The notes: a model not told the origin generated them from the letters alone. Positions 51,400 to 60,693 are shown, counted from the first letter of the stretch. The stretch: 64,000 bases of DNA from Chryseobacterium sp. JJR-5R (GCF_034047335.1 NZ_CP139137.1:1302001-1366000); one strand, 5' to 3'. A program made the numbers and translations.

Positions 51400-52872
51400 A
51401 TGGTAAATTTCAGAAAGTATATTTCAGGTGTTGCGGTGCTGGCTTCAGGCTTTTTCCTTGCACAGTCTACCGTTTCCGCAGTTCTTTATTCTCAGGCTTA
51501 TGACAATCAGAAAAGTAATCTAAACTTACCTTCTCCCATCACCGCGATGGCGGAGAAAGCTATTTTGTCGCCTAAGGAAATTGTTGATATTAATGTAAAC
51601 ACGATGATGGCCGACCCGGTGCTGAAAAATGCAACCTGGGGATTCGTAGTGTATGACCCGAAAACGAAGAAAGTAATCTCTTCATATAACGAAAATACGC
51701 CTTTGGTTCCGGCTTCCACCACCAAATTATTAACCACGGAGACGGCGATGAGCATGCTCGGTGAGAATTACCGATGGAATACCCAGCTGGAATATTCGGG
51801 AAGTATTGATGAAAACGGAGTATTGAACGGAAACCTTTATATTGTAGGAAGCGGTGACCCTTCCCTGGGAACCAACAAGGCGGGCGCCTGGTCTTACAGC
51901 AATATTGTTTCAGACTTCAGAGACGGGCTTTTACGTGAGGGAATCAAAAAGGTAAACGGTGATATTATCATTCAGACAGCGCTTTTCAAAGGCAATATTT
52001 CTAAGCTTCCGGAAAATGTTGTCTGGCTGGAAAATAATAATTACTATCTGCCTGCAGGAACTACCCGCGAAATCAACCCGGCCAATGAAAAACTGATCGT
52101 AAAAAAAACCGGTAACTTATCTGTAGAAAAGAAGTTTTTCTATGTTTCTCCGTACAACAGTCAGATGGTATATGCCGATATTTATGAAGGGAACGGTATC
52201 TTAACCACAAAACTGCCGGACGCTCCGGCTTATCTGGCCAATTCTTTCAGGACAAATCTGGTAAAAAGCGGAATTGCCGTAACGGGAAAAGTAACCCCGA
52301 AGATGACGGATGCTAATCCTGAAAACAGGAAACTTCTTTCAGTATACAAATCTCCGACTTTGAGTGATATTATTTATTATACCAACCAGCACAGCGATAA
52401 CGGCCTTGCAGAGGCTTTGTTAAAAACGGTAGGATTCCAGAGCTTGGGAGACCAGACTACTGAATCCGGCAGGAAAGTGGTAACCCAGCATCTGAAAAAC
52501 GAAGGTTTTGATATGATCGGCCTGAATTATATCGACGGGAGCGGATTGTCTAGAAGCAATAATGTAACCCCGATTGCGCAGGCTAAGTTCTTAACTTCTT
52601 TAATGGATGAAAAATATTATAAGACCTATTTCAGTTCATTACCGGTTGGAGGACAGTCGGGAACCTTAAAGAGAATGTTCATCGGTACCGGGAACGGACA
52701 GGTTTTTGCAAAAACCGGAACATTGAATAAAGTGAAGACCCTGGCGGGATATATGAAAACAAACTCAGGAAAGACACTTGTTTTTTCCCTGATGGTAAAC
52801 AATTATGCAGGTTCGGTAGATATGGTGAAGAAAAGAATGGAAAAGATTCTGGAACCGGCTTTGGATTTGTAG
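51400..52872 (+). CDS. dacB: D-alanyl-D-alanine carboxypeptidase/endopeptidase (PBP4 type)
   Basis: A 490-residue class C penicillin-binding protein (peptidase family S13) that trims and cuts peptidoglycan cross-bridges in the periplasm. An N-terminal signal (about 8-22, with LASGFFLAQS) precedes the three active-site motifs: Ser106-T-T-Lys109 (PASTTKL), Ser332-Asp333-Asn334 and Lys438-Thr-Gly440. The insert between the first and second motifs, typical of PBP4, is present. The ATG at 51400 is in frame; an upstream ATG in AATGAAAAATAGATGG is in another frame. A terminator follows. Confidence 0.92.
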   Translation: MVNFRKYISGVAVLASGFFLAQSTVSAVLYSQAYDNQKSNLNLPSPITAMAEKAILSPKEIVDINVNTMMADPVLKNATWGFVVYDPKTKKVISSYNENTPLVPASTTKLLTTETAMSMLGENYRWNTQLEYSGSIDENGVLNGNLYIVGSGDPSLGTNKAGAWSYSNIVSDFRDGLLREGIKKVNGDIIIQTALFKGNISKLPENVVWLENNNYYLPAGTTREINPANEKLIVKKTGNLSVEKKFFYVSPYNSQMVYADIYEGNGILTTKLPDAPAYLANSFRTNLVKSGIAVTGKVTPKMTDANPENRKLLSVYKSPTLSDIIYYTNQHSDNGLAEALLKTVGFQSLGDQTTESGRKVVTQHLKNEGFDMIGLNYIDGSGLSRSNNVTPIAQAKFLTSLMDEKYYKTYFSSLPVGGQSGTLKRMFIGTGNGQVFAKTGTLNKVKTLAGYMKTNSGKTLVFSLMVNNYAGSVDMVKKRMEKILEPALDL

Positions 52873-52893
52873 AATGTTTTATACAGATATTGC

Positions 52894-52930
52894 AAAAACC
52901 TTTTAATCCATGATTAGAAGGTTTTTTTTA
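52894..52930 (+). terminator. Terminator after dacB
   Basis: A 15-base stem with one G-T pair (52894-52908 with 52912-52926), CAT loop and T run. The tail merges with the -7 box of the next gene. Confidence 0.85.
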
Positions 52931-52936
52931 TCTTTG
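52929..52936 (+). promoter_or_regulatory. -7 box before M1 aminopeptidase gene
   Basis: TATCTTTG, a perfect -7 box, 17 bases before the ATG at 52954. The place where a -33 element would lie is inside the dacB terminator stem. Confidence 0.6.
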
Positions 52937-52953
52937 ACTTAATTTAATGGAAT

Positions 52954-54876
52954 ATGAAAAAAATATATCTTTTTGTTTTGAGTGTTGCTGTTTTTCAGCA
53001 GCTGTATTCTCAAAATGACAATCTTGAAAAAAAAGGACTGATTGCAAAGGAAATGAAATCTTTTGCCCATAAAATGGCTGCAGGAAATACCAATCCCAAT
53101 ACACTGAATTATGATCTTCAGTACCAGCGGATGGATGTTACCATTAATCCTTCTGTGTATAACATTTCAGGCTCAGTGACCTCGCATTTCAAGCCGAACC
53201 AGGCTATTAACAGCATTTATTTTGACCTCAACAACCAGATGCCGGTTTCACAGGTGACGTACCATGGCCAGAATCTCAGCTTTCAACAGCTTTCCACCAA
53301 AGAGCTGAAAGTTAATTTTACGGCTTCGCTGGCTGCCAATGTGCTGGATTCGCTTACCGTTTATTATTCCGGAGCCCCTTCCAACGCTAACAATGCTTTC
53401 TTCAACGGCACTCAGGGCGGAACAGCAGTCCTGTCAACATTAAATGAGCCGTACGGTGCACAGGACTGGTTCCCGACCAAACAGAGCCTGAACGATAAGA
53501 TTGAAAAGTTCGATATTAAAGTCACCACGCCTTCCCAGTACAACGTAGCTTCTAACGGAAAACTGATGTCTGAGACTGCTGTGGGCAACGGACAGAAACG
53601 TACCTTCTGGAGAACGCAGTACCCAACGGCGGCCTATCTCGTTGCGCTTTCGATTACCAATTTTGTGAAGCTTAACGATACCATGGGAAATCCTCCCTTT
53701 CCGTTTGTAAATTATGTATTCCCTTCAACAGCTTCCAATACGTCCAGCATGAGCAATATTGAATGGACCAAAACCGTAATGAATACTTTTGAAACCTATT
53801 TCGGGCCTTATCCTTTCAGGAATGAAAAATACGGGCACATGGAATTCCAGGCCGGAGGCGGAATGGAACACCAGACCATGTCTTCAATGGGTTCGTGGGG
53901 CAGAGGGCTGATTGCCCATGAGCTTGCCCACCAGTGGTTCGGCGACAAAGTAACTTGCGGGGCATGGAATGATATCTGGCTGAATGAAGGCTTTGCAACC
54001 TTCGGGGAACACCTTGCCAATGAAAAACTGCTGATGTCCAATACGGAATTTTTAAACTACCTTCTAACCCAAAAAAATTATGTCACCGGCGCCCCTGGAG
54101 GAAGCGTATATGTAGCAGATTCAGATCTGGGAAATACCGGCGCTATTTTCAGCGGAAGGCTTTCCTATTCAAAAGGAGGCTATGTGCTGAGGATGCTGAA
54201 ATGGATTTTAGGGGACACCGCTTTCTATCAGGCGCTTCAGCAATACCACTCAAGGCCGGCCCTTGCCTATAATTATGTAAAGACCCAGGACTTCAATGCT
54301 TCTTTATTACAGTCTACAGGACAGGATTTTACGGGGTTTTTCAATGACTGGATCTACGGGGAAGGCTATCCTATATATGACATCCGCTGGAAACAGACGG
54401 GAAATACACTGACATTCAGGGCATCCCAGACCCAAAGCAGTCCTGCGGTAAGCTTTTTTGAAATGTCGCTGCCGGTAAAAGTCAATGGAACAGGCGGTCA
54501 GGTAGCTTATTTTTCGCTCAACAATACAGTTAACAACCAGTATTTCGTACAGTCGGTAACCTTTCCGGTAGCCAGTGTGGAGTTTAATTATGACTATCAG
54601 ATCCTGGAAAGGAATTCTACGGTAAGCATGGATGCCAATTTAGGAACTTCTGAATTGATAAAGGAAGCATTTGCTTTATACCCGAACCCTGCGAAAAACG
54701 AACTATATATCAAAGGAATTGATAAGCCTGCAGACTTTATTATTTATTCTGCAGACGGTAAATTGGTGAGAAGCGGAAAATGCGAGCCTGAAAAAGCGGT
54801 TGATATTTCAGCGCTTGTTCCCGGAATGTATGTTTTTAAAATAAAAGACAAGCCGGTTAAATTCATCAAAAAATAG
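52954..54876 (+). CDS. Secreted M1-family aminopeptidase, T9SS type A
   Basis: A 640-residue zinc aminopeptidase. Signal peptide about 1-19 (LYSQ). The N-terminal beta domain has YDLQYQRMDVTINP; the catalytic domain has GGGMEHQTM, where aminopeptidases N usually have GAMEN, then HELAH (His322, Glu323, His326) followed 18 residues later by Glu345 in WLNEGFATFGEH, the complete M1 zinc site. The C-terminal 75 residues (LYPNPAKNELYI, VPGMYVFKIK) are a T9SS type A sorting domain, so it works outside the cell or on its surface. It probably completes peptide digestion after the M36 proteases. Confidence 0.93.
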   Translation: MKKIYLFVLSVAVFQQLYSQNDNLEKKGLIAKEMKSFAHKMAAGNTNPNTLNYDLQYQRMDVTINPSVYNISGSVTSHFKPNQAINSIYFDLNNQMPVSQVTYHGQNLSFQQLSTKELKVNFTASLAANVLDSLTVYYSGAPSNANNAFFNGTQGGTAVLSTLNEPYGAQDWFPTKQSLNDKIEKFDIKVTTPSQYNVASNGKLMSETAVGNGQKRTFWRTQYPTAAYLVALSITNFVKLNDTMGNPPFPFVNYVFPSTASNTSSMSNIEWTKTVMNTFETYFGPYPFRNEKYGHMEFQAGGGMEHQTMSSMGSWGRGLIAHELAHQWFGDKVTCGAWNDIWLNEGFATFGEHLANEKLLMSNTEFLNYLLTQKNYVTGAPGGSVYVADSDLGNTGAIFSGRLSYSKGGYVLRMLKWILGDTAFYQALQQYHSRPALAYNYVKTQDFNASLLQSTGQDFTGFFNDWIYGEGYPIYDIRWKQTGNTLTFRASQTQSSPAVSFFEMSLPVKVNGTGGQVAYFSLNNTVNNQYFVQSVTFPVASVEFNYDYQILERNSTVSMDANLGTSELIKEAFALYPNPAKNELYIKGIDKPADFIIYSADGKLVRSGKCEPEKAVDISALVPGMYVFKIKDKPVKFIKK

Positions 54877-54902
54877 CGGAGCTTGCTGTCAGCAAATAAC
54901 AC

Positions 54903-54936
54903 AGCCGTTTCATCATCGTGAAACGGCTTTTTTTTA
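54903..54936 (+). terminator. Terminator after M1 aminopeptidase gene
   Basis: A 10-bp perfect stem AGCCGTTTCA/TGAAACGGCT (54903-54912 with 54919-54928), 6-base loop and a T run. Confidence 0.9.
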
Positions 54937-54967
54937 TTAAATTAGCACATCAAAAATTTATCAGAAA

Positions 54968-56164
54968 ATGATCTCTAAAAAGTATCTTGAAAACCTACAG
55001 AACGAACTGCAGAATATTGAAAATGACGGTCTTTACAAAAAAGAAAGGATTATTACTTCTCAGCAGAGTGCGGAAATAGAAGCCAACGGGAAAAAGCTTC
55101 TGAACTTCTGTGCCAACAATTATCTGGGATTATCCAACCATCCGGAAGTGATGAAGGCTTCCCAGGATATGATTGGATCCCACGGGTATGGAATGTCGTC
55201 TGTTCGTTTTATCTGCGGGACTCAGGATATCCATAAGCAGCTGGAGCAGAAAATTGCTGAATTTTTAGGACTTGAAGATACCATTTTATATGCTGCCTGC
55301 TTCGATGCCAACGGCGGGGTGTTCGAACCTTTATTTACAGAAGAAGATGCGATCATTTCAGATGAACTGAACCACGCTTCGATCATTGACGGAGTCCGTC
55401 TCTGTAAAGCCGCAAGATACCGCTATAAAAACAACAACATGGAAGATCTGGAGGCGCAGCTGATTGCCGCTTCCGAAAAAAACCACCGTTTTAAAATTAT
55501 CGTAACGGACGGCGTATTCTCTATGGACGGAATTGTTGCAGACCTGAAAGGCGTTTGTGACCTGGCAGATAAATACGATGCCTTGGTTATGGTAGATGAC
55601 TCCCATGCAACGGGTTTCATAGGGAAAACAGGCCGCGGGACGCATGAAGCCAACGAAGTGATGGGCCGGGTAGATATCATTACCTCTACATTAGGGAAAG
55701 CTTTAGGCGGTGCCCTGGGCGGATTTACCTCCGGTAAAAAAGAAATTATTGATATGCTGAGACAGCGTTCAAGGCCTTATTTATTCTCCAATTCACTCGC
55801 GCCCGGAATTGTCGGGGCAGCGCTGAAAGTTTTGGATATGATCTCTGACGATACTTCTCTCCGTGACCGGGTGATGGAAAATGCAGAATATTTCAGAAAG
55901 GAAATGAAGGCAAAAGGCTTCGATATCCCGGATGGTGATGCCGCAATTGTTCCCGTAATGCTTTATGATGCGCCTCTGGCCCAGAAAATGGCTGAAAAAT
56001 TGATGGATGAAGGAATTTATGTAATCGGATTCTTCTATCCTGTAGTCCCGAAAGGAAAGGCAAGGATCAGGGTTCAGCTTTCTGCAGCACATACCCGGGA
56101 ACATCTTGATAAAGCCATTGCTGCATTCGAGAAAGTAGGGAAAGAGCTGGATGTGATTTCTTAA
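54968..56164 (+). CDS. kbl: Glycine C-acetyltransferase (2-amino-3-ketobutyrate CoA ligase)
   Basis: Kbl, 398 residues, a PLP enzyme of the alpha-oxoamine synthase family that splits 2-amino-3-ketobutyrate with CoA into glycine and acetyl-CoA during threonine breakdown. The PLP lysine is Lys244 in [10 protein letters not shown]. Other marks are [34 protein letters not shown] and [10 protein letters not shown], all matching Kbl better than BioF or HemA. No tdh gene is adjacent. A small exported-protein gene follows 11 bases later. Confidence 0.93.
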   Translation: MISKKYLENLQNELQNIENDGLYKKERIITSQQSAEIEANGKKLLNFCANNYLGLSNHPEVMKASQDMIGSHGYGMSSVRFICGTQDIHKQLEQKIAEFLGLEDTILYAACFDANGGVFEPLFTEEDAIISDELNHASIIDGVRLCKAARYRYKNNNMEDLEAQLIAASEKNHRFKIIVTDGVFSMDGIVADLKGVCDLADKYDALVMVDDSHATGFIGKTGRGTHEANEVMGRVDIITSTLGKALGGALGGFTSGKKEIIDMLRQRSRPYLFSNSLAPGIVGAALKVLDMISDDTSLRDRVMENAEYFRKEMKAKGFDIPDGDAAIVPVMLYDAPLAQKMAEKLMDEGIYVIGFFYPVVPKGKARIRVQLSAAHTREHLDKAIAAFEKVGKELDVIS

Positions 56165-56175
56165 AAGGCAGGCGT

Positions 56176-56703
56176 ATGAAAAAAATATTGCTGATCATCG
56201 GTTTTGTCTGTCTTCAGAGCCTCTCTGCACAAAACATTATGGATTTTGATCTTAAAAATGTTGAGCTGCAGGGCATGCAGCCTGTAAAAATAAACCGGGA
56301 AATGAAATCTGCCGGTATTACCGGGATGCCTTTTGTAACGGACAGTCCGGATGTAATTTCTAAAATTGCAGATGCTGGCATTGCCTCTAAAATTGCCAAA
56401 GTCTACGGGTTCATTTATAATAATCCCAAAGATGACCTGCATGACAGAGGGGTATATATTTATCAGTTCAAGACAAAAAAAGACCTTAATAATTATCTTG
56501 CCAAAAATTTTGAACAGCCCAACTACCGTGTTTTAGTGAAAGACCTTTTTTATATCCGCATCTGGAGCGATTACAGCTACCAGATAAAAGGCAGGGAAAC
56601 AAGTGATGACCACTTAAATAAACTGGAAAAATATTATACCGGTTTAGGAGCGGAAAAAATCCTGTTAAAACCGGACAAATCCATTATTACCGTTGTGCAG
56701 TAA
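56176..56703 (+). CDS. Hypothetical exported protein
   Basis: A 175-residue protein with a signal peptide (about 1-18, SLSAQ). The remainder is soluble, with alternating helix and strand character and segments such as VYGFIYNNPKDD, VYIYQFKTKKDLNNYLAKNF and YQIKGRETSDDHLNKLEKYY. No family is recognised and it has no Cys. It lies 11 bases after kbl, which suggests co-transcription, but no metabolic link is apparent. Confidence 0.7.
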   Translation: MKKILLIIGFVCLQSLSAQNIMDFDLKNVELQGMQPVKINREMKSAGITGMPFVTDSPDVISKIADAGIASKIAKVYGFIYNNPKDDLHDRGVYIYQFKTKKDLNNYLAKNFEQPNYRVLVKDLFYIRIWSDYSYQIKGRETSDDHLNKLEKYYTGLGAEKILLKPDKSIITVVQ

Positions 56704-56771
56704 ATCGTGAAAATGAATTACTGTGCAATGGGAATAAAACCGACCGTATTTCTTTCAAAAAATAAATAAAA

Positions 56772-57326
56772 ATGCTTTATACAATAATAAAAGCGCTTCA
56801 CATTATTTTTATGGTCAGCTATTTTGCGGGAATTTTTTACCTCGTTAGAATTTTTGTGTACTATAAAGATACCGACGGATTTCCGGAGGAAAAGAAAAAG
56901 ATTTTAAGGGAGCAGTATATTTTTATGGCAGGAAGGCTGTGGAACATCATCACCGTTCCGGCCGGAATAATCATGGCGGTCTGCGGTCTGGTCATGATTT
57001 TCTTAAATACCGGATTAATGAAGACGCCCTGGTTTCATCTGAAACTGACCTTCCTTGTCGGACTGGCATTTTATCACTACTGGTGCTGGAAAAAAGTGCT
57101 GGAGCTAAAGAAACTTAACGGAGCTGAACTCGATACGGCAAATATCAAACTGAGGCAGGCCAACGAGATCGCCACCTTTATCCTGTTCCTTGTGGTATTT
57201 ACAGTAATCCTGAAAAATGGAGTTATTGAATACTGGTGGCAATTAATCACCGGATTTTTCGTTCTGGTATTTCTGATTATGATGACCGTAAAACTGGTTA
57301 ATAAAAGTAAAAAAAGTAATACATAA
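56772..57326 (+). CDS. HemJ/CopD-like membrane protein
   Basis: A 184-residue membrane protein with about four to five hydrophobic segments. The N-terminal IIKALHIIFMVSYFAGIFYLVRIFVYY and the central FHLKLTFLVGLAFYHYWCW and QANEIATFILFLVVF match the CopD/HemJ family, including the His in the first helix. HemJ is the oxygen-independent protoporphyrinogen IX oxidase of many bacteria. The assignment to HemJ rather than a generic CopD-domain protein is probable, not certain. It lies between the unknown exported gene and gldF with separate spacers. Confidence 0.75.
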   Translation: MLYTIIKALHIIFMVSYFAGIFYLVRIFVYYKDTDGFPEEKKKILREQYIFMAGRLWNIITVPAGIIMAVCGLVMIFLNTGLMKTPWFHLKLTFLVGLAFYHYWCWKKVLELKKLNGAELDTANIKLRQANEIATFILFLVVFTVILKNGVIEYWWQLITGFFVLVFLIMMTVKLVNKSKKSNT

Positions 57327-57402
57327 AATCAAGTTAAGAATGATGAAATATAAATTCCTTCGCCATTCATAACTTATGATTTACAACTCATAACTATAAA
57401 AC

Positions 57403-58131
57403 ATGTTTGCAATTTTAAAAAAAGAACTTTGGAGTTATTTCGGGAACTGGAGCGCATGGCTGATCATTGCGGCTTTCAGCCTGATTGCGACGCTGTTTCT
57501 GTTTTTTTTCGATAATGATTCCAATATTTTTGAAATCGGGACCGCTTCGCTCCAGAGCTACTTTGTACTGGTGCCGTGGTTCCTGATGTTCATTATCCCC
57601 GCGCTTTCCATGAAAACTTTTGCTGAAGAACAGCAGACCGGAACCTTAAACTGGCTGTTTTCCCAGCCGCTGAAAGTTTCAGACCTGGTATTCGGAAAAT
57701 TTCTTTCTGTCTGGATCGTCGGGATTCTATGCCTGATCCCGTCATTGATTTACCTGTATACGATATATGTCTTAGGCGTTCCTGCGGGAAATATTGACCT
57801 GGGAATGACCTTCGGGAGCTATATCGGGCTGATTATTCTGATTGCCGCATTTTCAGGTGTAGGCATTCTTGCATCTTCTTTTTCCCAGAACCAGATCATG
57901 GCGTATCTGCTGGGTGTTTTCATGTGCTTCATCATGTATTTCGGGATTGAACAGCTGGCCAGTTATAAACTGCTGGGCGGTGCAGATTTTATTTTGCAGA
58001 ACATCGGTTTTTACCAGCATTTCTTAGGGTTTACCAGAGGGCTTATCGATTTTAAGGATGTCGCTTATTTTGTGTTGGTCATTGGGGTCACTTTGGTATT
58101 GTCCAATCATTTTATCAATAAAAAGAAGTAA
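57403..58131 (+). CDS. gldF: Gliding-motility ABC transporter permease GldF
   Basis: A 242-residue ABC-2 type permease with six hydrophobic segments. ELWSYFGNWSAWLIIAAFSLIATLFLFFF at the N-terminus and AEEQQTGTLNWLFSQPLKVSDLVFGKFLS near residues 71-100 are typical of GldF. In Flavobacterium johnsoniae GldF works with the ATPase GldA and the substrate-binding GldG in a transporter linked to gliding and type IX functions. The gldA gene is not next to it here. gldG starts 4 bases after its stop. Confidence 0.9.
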   Translation: MFAILKKELWSYFGNWSAWLIIAAFSLIATLFLFFFDNDSNIFEIGTASLQSYFVLVPWFLMFIIPALSMKTFAEEQQTGTLNWLFSQPLKVSDLVFGKFLSVWIVGILCLIPSLIYLYTIYVLGVPAGNIDLGMTFGSYIGLIILIAAFSGVGILASSFSQNQIMAYLLGVFMCFIMYFGIEQLASYKLLGGADFILQNIGFYQHFLGFTRGLIDFKDVAYFVLVIGVTLVLSNHFINKKK

Positions 58132-58135
58132 AATT

Positions 58136-59806
58136 ATGAAGAAGATACAGTTCAGGTCCCCGGCAGGAATTTTGCTCTTTTTGGTGTTGCCGCTTGCGGT
58201 AATCCTGGCCGTTTCAGGAATCAGGTTGGATTTAACCAAAGAAAAAAGGTATACCCTTTCAGATAATACCATCAAGGTTTTGGAATCCGTGAAAAAGCCG
58301 GTTATGGTTGAAGTTTACCTCGAAGGTGATTTCCCTGCGGATTTCAAACAGCTTCAGAGCGAGACGAAATTCATGCTTGAAAATTTCAGGAAAGTGAATT
58401 CTAAGGTGGATTTCAAATTTATCGACCCGATTGAAACAAAGATCCCGAAAGACAGCTTATTATCTCACGGAATATACCCGTCTGTCCTGGATGACCGGAA
58501 AAGCGGGAAAACTTCACAGATCGAAATTTATCCGTATGCGCTGATTAAGAACGGGAAAGTAAAAGTAACCGTACCGTTGGTGGTGGAGCAGAATTATACG
58601 GATAACGCCGAACTGCTTAATAAATCCATTGAAAACCTGGAGTATAATTTTATTTCCAGATTAAAAATAGCCACCAATGAAAGCTTTAAGAAAGTAGGCG
58701 TTCTGGTGAACCAGGATGAGCTGAGCCCGGGAGAATTCCAGGGATTTATGAATCTTGCACTTGAAAATTATGATGCCGGACCGATTATTCCTAAAAACCG
58801 GACTGAACTTTCATTAGCCGATGTCCCGTTGCTGAAACAGATGAGCGCCCTGGTGATTGCAAAGCCCAGGAAAGCGTTTACGGATGGCGAGAAAGTAATT
58901 CTTGACCAGTACATCATGAACGGCGGAAAAACCCTCTGGATGATCGATGCCGTGAATGCGGAAATGGATACCCTGATGCGTTCTGAAAAGCTGATGCCCT
59001 ATCCGGTTGACCTTAACCTGACGGATTTCTTTTTCAATTACGGGATCAGGATCAATCCGGCTCTGGTAAAAGATGTGAAGAAGTTTGCCAAGCTGAAGTT
59101 CGTTGCCGGAGAAGTGGCCGGAAACGCACAGTATTCTACCCAGCCATGGCCTTATTTTCCGTTGGGCATTGCCGAAAATGAGAATCCGATTACTAAAAAC
59201 ATCAACCCCGTAAAATTCGAGTTCCCGACCTCGATTGATACATTGGGCGGAAGAAAAAATATCAGGACAGACGTCCTTTTTGAATCCAGTGAAAGGACAT
59301 CCCTGAAGCAGGTCCCGAACTACGTAAGCTTAGAGGAAATCAACAGTGTGGACAGCTTAGGGCAATTGGAAAAACCGAGCACGCCTAAAATCTTTGCCGT
59401 GGCACTGCAGGGTAAATTTACTTCTGCGTATGCTTCAAGGATCGAAAGGAAATCCTATCCCGGTTTTAAAGCGTCAAGCCCTGAAAATAAAATGATCGTT
59501 ATTGCAGATGGGGACATCGCCAGAAATAAAGTAGTGAACGGAAAACCAATGCCTTTGGGAATGGATGTCCTGACACAGGAGCGTTTCGGAAATGAGCAGT
59601 TCCTGAAAAATGCACTGGATTACCTTTTGGATGACAGCAACCTGATGGAATTAAGAAACCGCAATATCGAAGAAAGGCTTCTGGACCGTTACCTGATCAA
59701 TGAAGAAAGGAATTACTGGCAGTGGTTCAACCTGCTGCTTCCTTTAGCGATTATTGCCGTTCTGGGAGGGTTGTTCTTCTGGCTGAGGAAGAGGAAGTTC
59801 GGATAA
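58136..59806 (+). CDS. gldG: Gliding-motility ABC transporter component GldG
   Basis: A 556-residue GldG. It has an N-terminal membrane segment (about 7-24), a large extracytoplasmic domain with the family blocks RLDLTKEKRYTLSDNT, KPVMVEVYLEGDFPADF and LVVEQNYTDNAELLNKSIENLEY, and a C-terminal membrane segment (about 530-548, LLLPLAIIAVLGGLFFWL) followed by RKRK. The ATG at 58136 is preferred; a start within gldF at 58058 would put 26 unrelated residues ahead of the signal. It forms an operon with gldF. It supplies the periplasmic arm of the transporter. Confidence 0.92.
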   Translation: MKKIQFRSPAGILLFLVLPLAVILAVSGIRLDLTKEKRYTLSDNTIKVLESVKKPVMVEVYLEGDFPADFKQLQSETKFMLENFRKVNSKVDFKFIDPIETKIPKDSLLSHGIYPSVLDDRKSGKTSQIEIYPYALIKNGKVKVTVPLVVEQNYTDNAELLNKSIENLEYNFISRLKIATNESFKKVGVLVNQDELSPGEFQGFMNLALENYDAGPIIPKNRTELSLADVPLLKQMSALVIAKPRKAFTDGEKVILDQYIMNGGKTLWMIDAVNAEMDTLMRSEKLMPYPVDLNLTDFFFNYGIRINPALVKDVKKFAKLKFVAGEVAGNAQYSTQPWPYFPLGIAENENPITKNINPVKFEFPTSIDTLGGRKNIRTDVLFESSERTSLKQVPNYVSLEEINSVDSLGQLEKPSTPKIFAVALQGKFTSAYASRIERKSYPGFKASSPENKMIVIADGDIARNKVVNGKPMPLGMDVLTQERFGNEQFLKNALDYLLDDSNLMELRNRNIEERLLDRYLINEERNYWQWFNLLLPLAIIAVLGGLFFWLRKRKFG

Positions 59807-59828
59807 TGATAACAATAACAGTAAATAG

Positions 59829-59860
59829 AAAAAGAGAAGTGCAAGCTTCTCTTTTTTATT
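59829..59860. terminator. Bidirectional terminator between gldG and the toxin gene
   Basis: An 11-bp stem AAAAAGAGAAG/CTTCTCTTTTT (59829-59839 with 59846-59856) with a 6-base loop and T/A flanks on both strands. Confidence 0.88.
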
Positions 59861-59882
59861 TTGAATATGATGAATGGGTTAT

Positions 59883-60199
59883 TTATTTCTTATCCCGACT
59901 CTCATCTGTCATTTTAATTGGATTCTGTCTTACATCGAACACATCATTAATCACAATATTTTTATTTTCTACTCTGTAAATGATTTTATAATTACTGCTT
60001 ACAACGTACCTGTGCTGTTTATTCAGGCTTTCGAGATACAATTCAAGTTGACCGGATTCCGGATTTTGAGTCAGCTGTTTTGTTGATGCGAGGATTTGTT
60101 TCCGGATTTTATGGGCCACTTTTCGGTTGGCATTAATTGCGTAATAATCAAAATACTTTTTAAATTTTCAATGGCAAAATCAGTCCAGATAATTTTCAT
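59883..60199 (-). pseudogene. RelE/ParE-family toxin gene with one-base frameshift
   Basis: The minus-strand ATG at 60197-60199 opens MKIIWTDFAIENLKSI, the expected N-terminus of a RelE/ParE toxin, but after the T run at 60150-60153 the frame is lost. The continuing frame gives FDYYAINANRKVAHKIRKQI, then YRVVSSNYKIIYRVENK-like core (YVVSSNYKIIYRV) and VFDVRQNPIKM, the family C-terminus. Restoring one T rejoins both into about 105 residues. The 3' part could start from a GTG at 60119 but would lack the first strand and helix. It is 3 bases downstream of the antitoxin. The fault may be a real inactivation or a sequencing error. Confidence 0.78.
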
Positions 60200-60202
60200 C
60201 AC

Positions 60203-60442
60203 TTACCAATTTGTAGACTGGTTTTCTAAATCTTCCTGGGTTTTAAAGTTGCCTTTTTTTAAATCTTCTTCAGATTTTTCAATACGGCTGACTAATGCCT
60301 CAACACTAAAAGGAACAAATTCAGAGTGATCTTCCTTTTCCAATTTTGATAAAATATATTCCTCAATTTTCTCAAAGAAACTCTCATCCTGAAGCTGAGC
60401 AAGATAAGTGATCAGATTTAATTTTCTCGTTTGAATATCCAC
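60203..60442 (-). CDS. Antitoxin of RelE/ParE-type pair
   Basis: A 79-residue acidic protein, mostly helical (FFEKIEEYILSKLEKED, SRIEKSEEDLKKGNFKTQEDL), with the length and C-terminal layout of antitoxins paired with RelE/ParE toxins in Bacteroidota. The N-terminal LNLITYLAQLQDESFFEKI block is common in these. It precedes the toxin reading frame by 3 bases and has a -7 box 18 bases upstream. It should bind and neutralise the toxin and probably repress the operon, as is usual in such pairs (inference). Confidence 0.72.
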   Translation of the reverse strand: MDIQTRKLNLITYLAQLQDESFFEKIEEYILSKLEKEDHSEFVPFSVEALVSRIEKSEEDLKKGNFKTQEDLENQSTNW

Positions 60443-60459
60443 GACTGATGTGTTTAAAT

Positions 60460-60467
60460 CAAAATTA
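60460..60467 (-). promoter_or_regulatory. -7 box of the toxin-antitoxin operon
   Basis: On the minus strand TAATTTTG (TAnnTTTG) lies 17 bases before the antitoxin ATG. Confidence 0.5.
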
Positions 60468-60495
60468 CAAATTAATTTTATATTGTGTTCATATA

Positions 60496-60693
60496 TTACC
60501 AGTTCATAAATTCCCTGAATTTTGGATACGTCAGGAGTTTATAGATAAAAATAAGCATTCCCAAAGATTCAAGGATTGAAGCGATTACGAAAAATAGATT
60601 AGCATTTGGATAATGGGTGATTTTTAAAAAGGCACCGATCAGGTTTGATAAAAATCCGGTCAGGAAAATAATAACAGCATATTTGGTTTTCAT
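60496..60693 (-). CDS. Small two-helix membrane protein, GldL-like
   Basis: A 65-residue protein with two membrane segments (about 6-26 and 32-53). The segment FLSNLIGAFLKITHYPNANLFFVIASILESLGMLIFIYK resembles, at the level of short motifs, the N-terminal double helix of the type IX motor protein GldL, where LGALFKIMHWPGA is typical. It is far too short to be GldL itself. It may be a free-standing GldL-related protein; function unknown. Confidence 0.6.
   Translation of the reverse strand: MKTKYAVIIFLTGFLSNLIGAFLKITHYPNANLFFVIASILESLGMLIFIYKLLTYPKFREFMNW

Noticed and set aside
58058..58135. Upstream start for gldG inside gldF
   Set aside because: The added residues do not resemble GldG, and the ATG at 58136 gives the family N-terminus and normal 4-base spacing.
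59722..60086. Plus-strand frames after gldG opposite the toxin gene
   Set aside because: They cross the gldG terminator and lie antisense to a recognisable toxin sequence.
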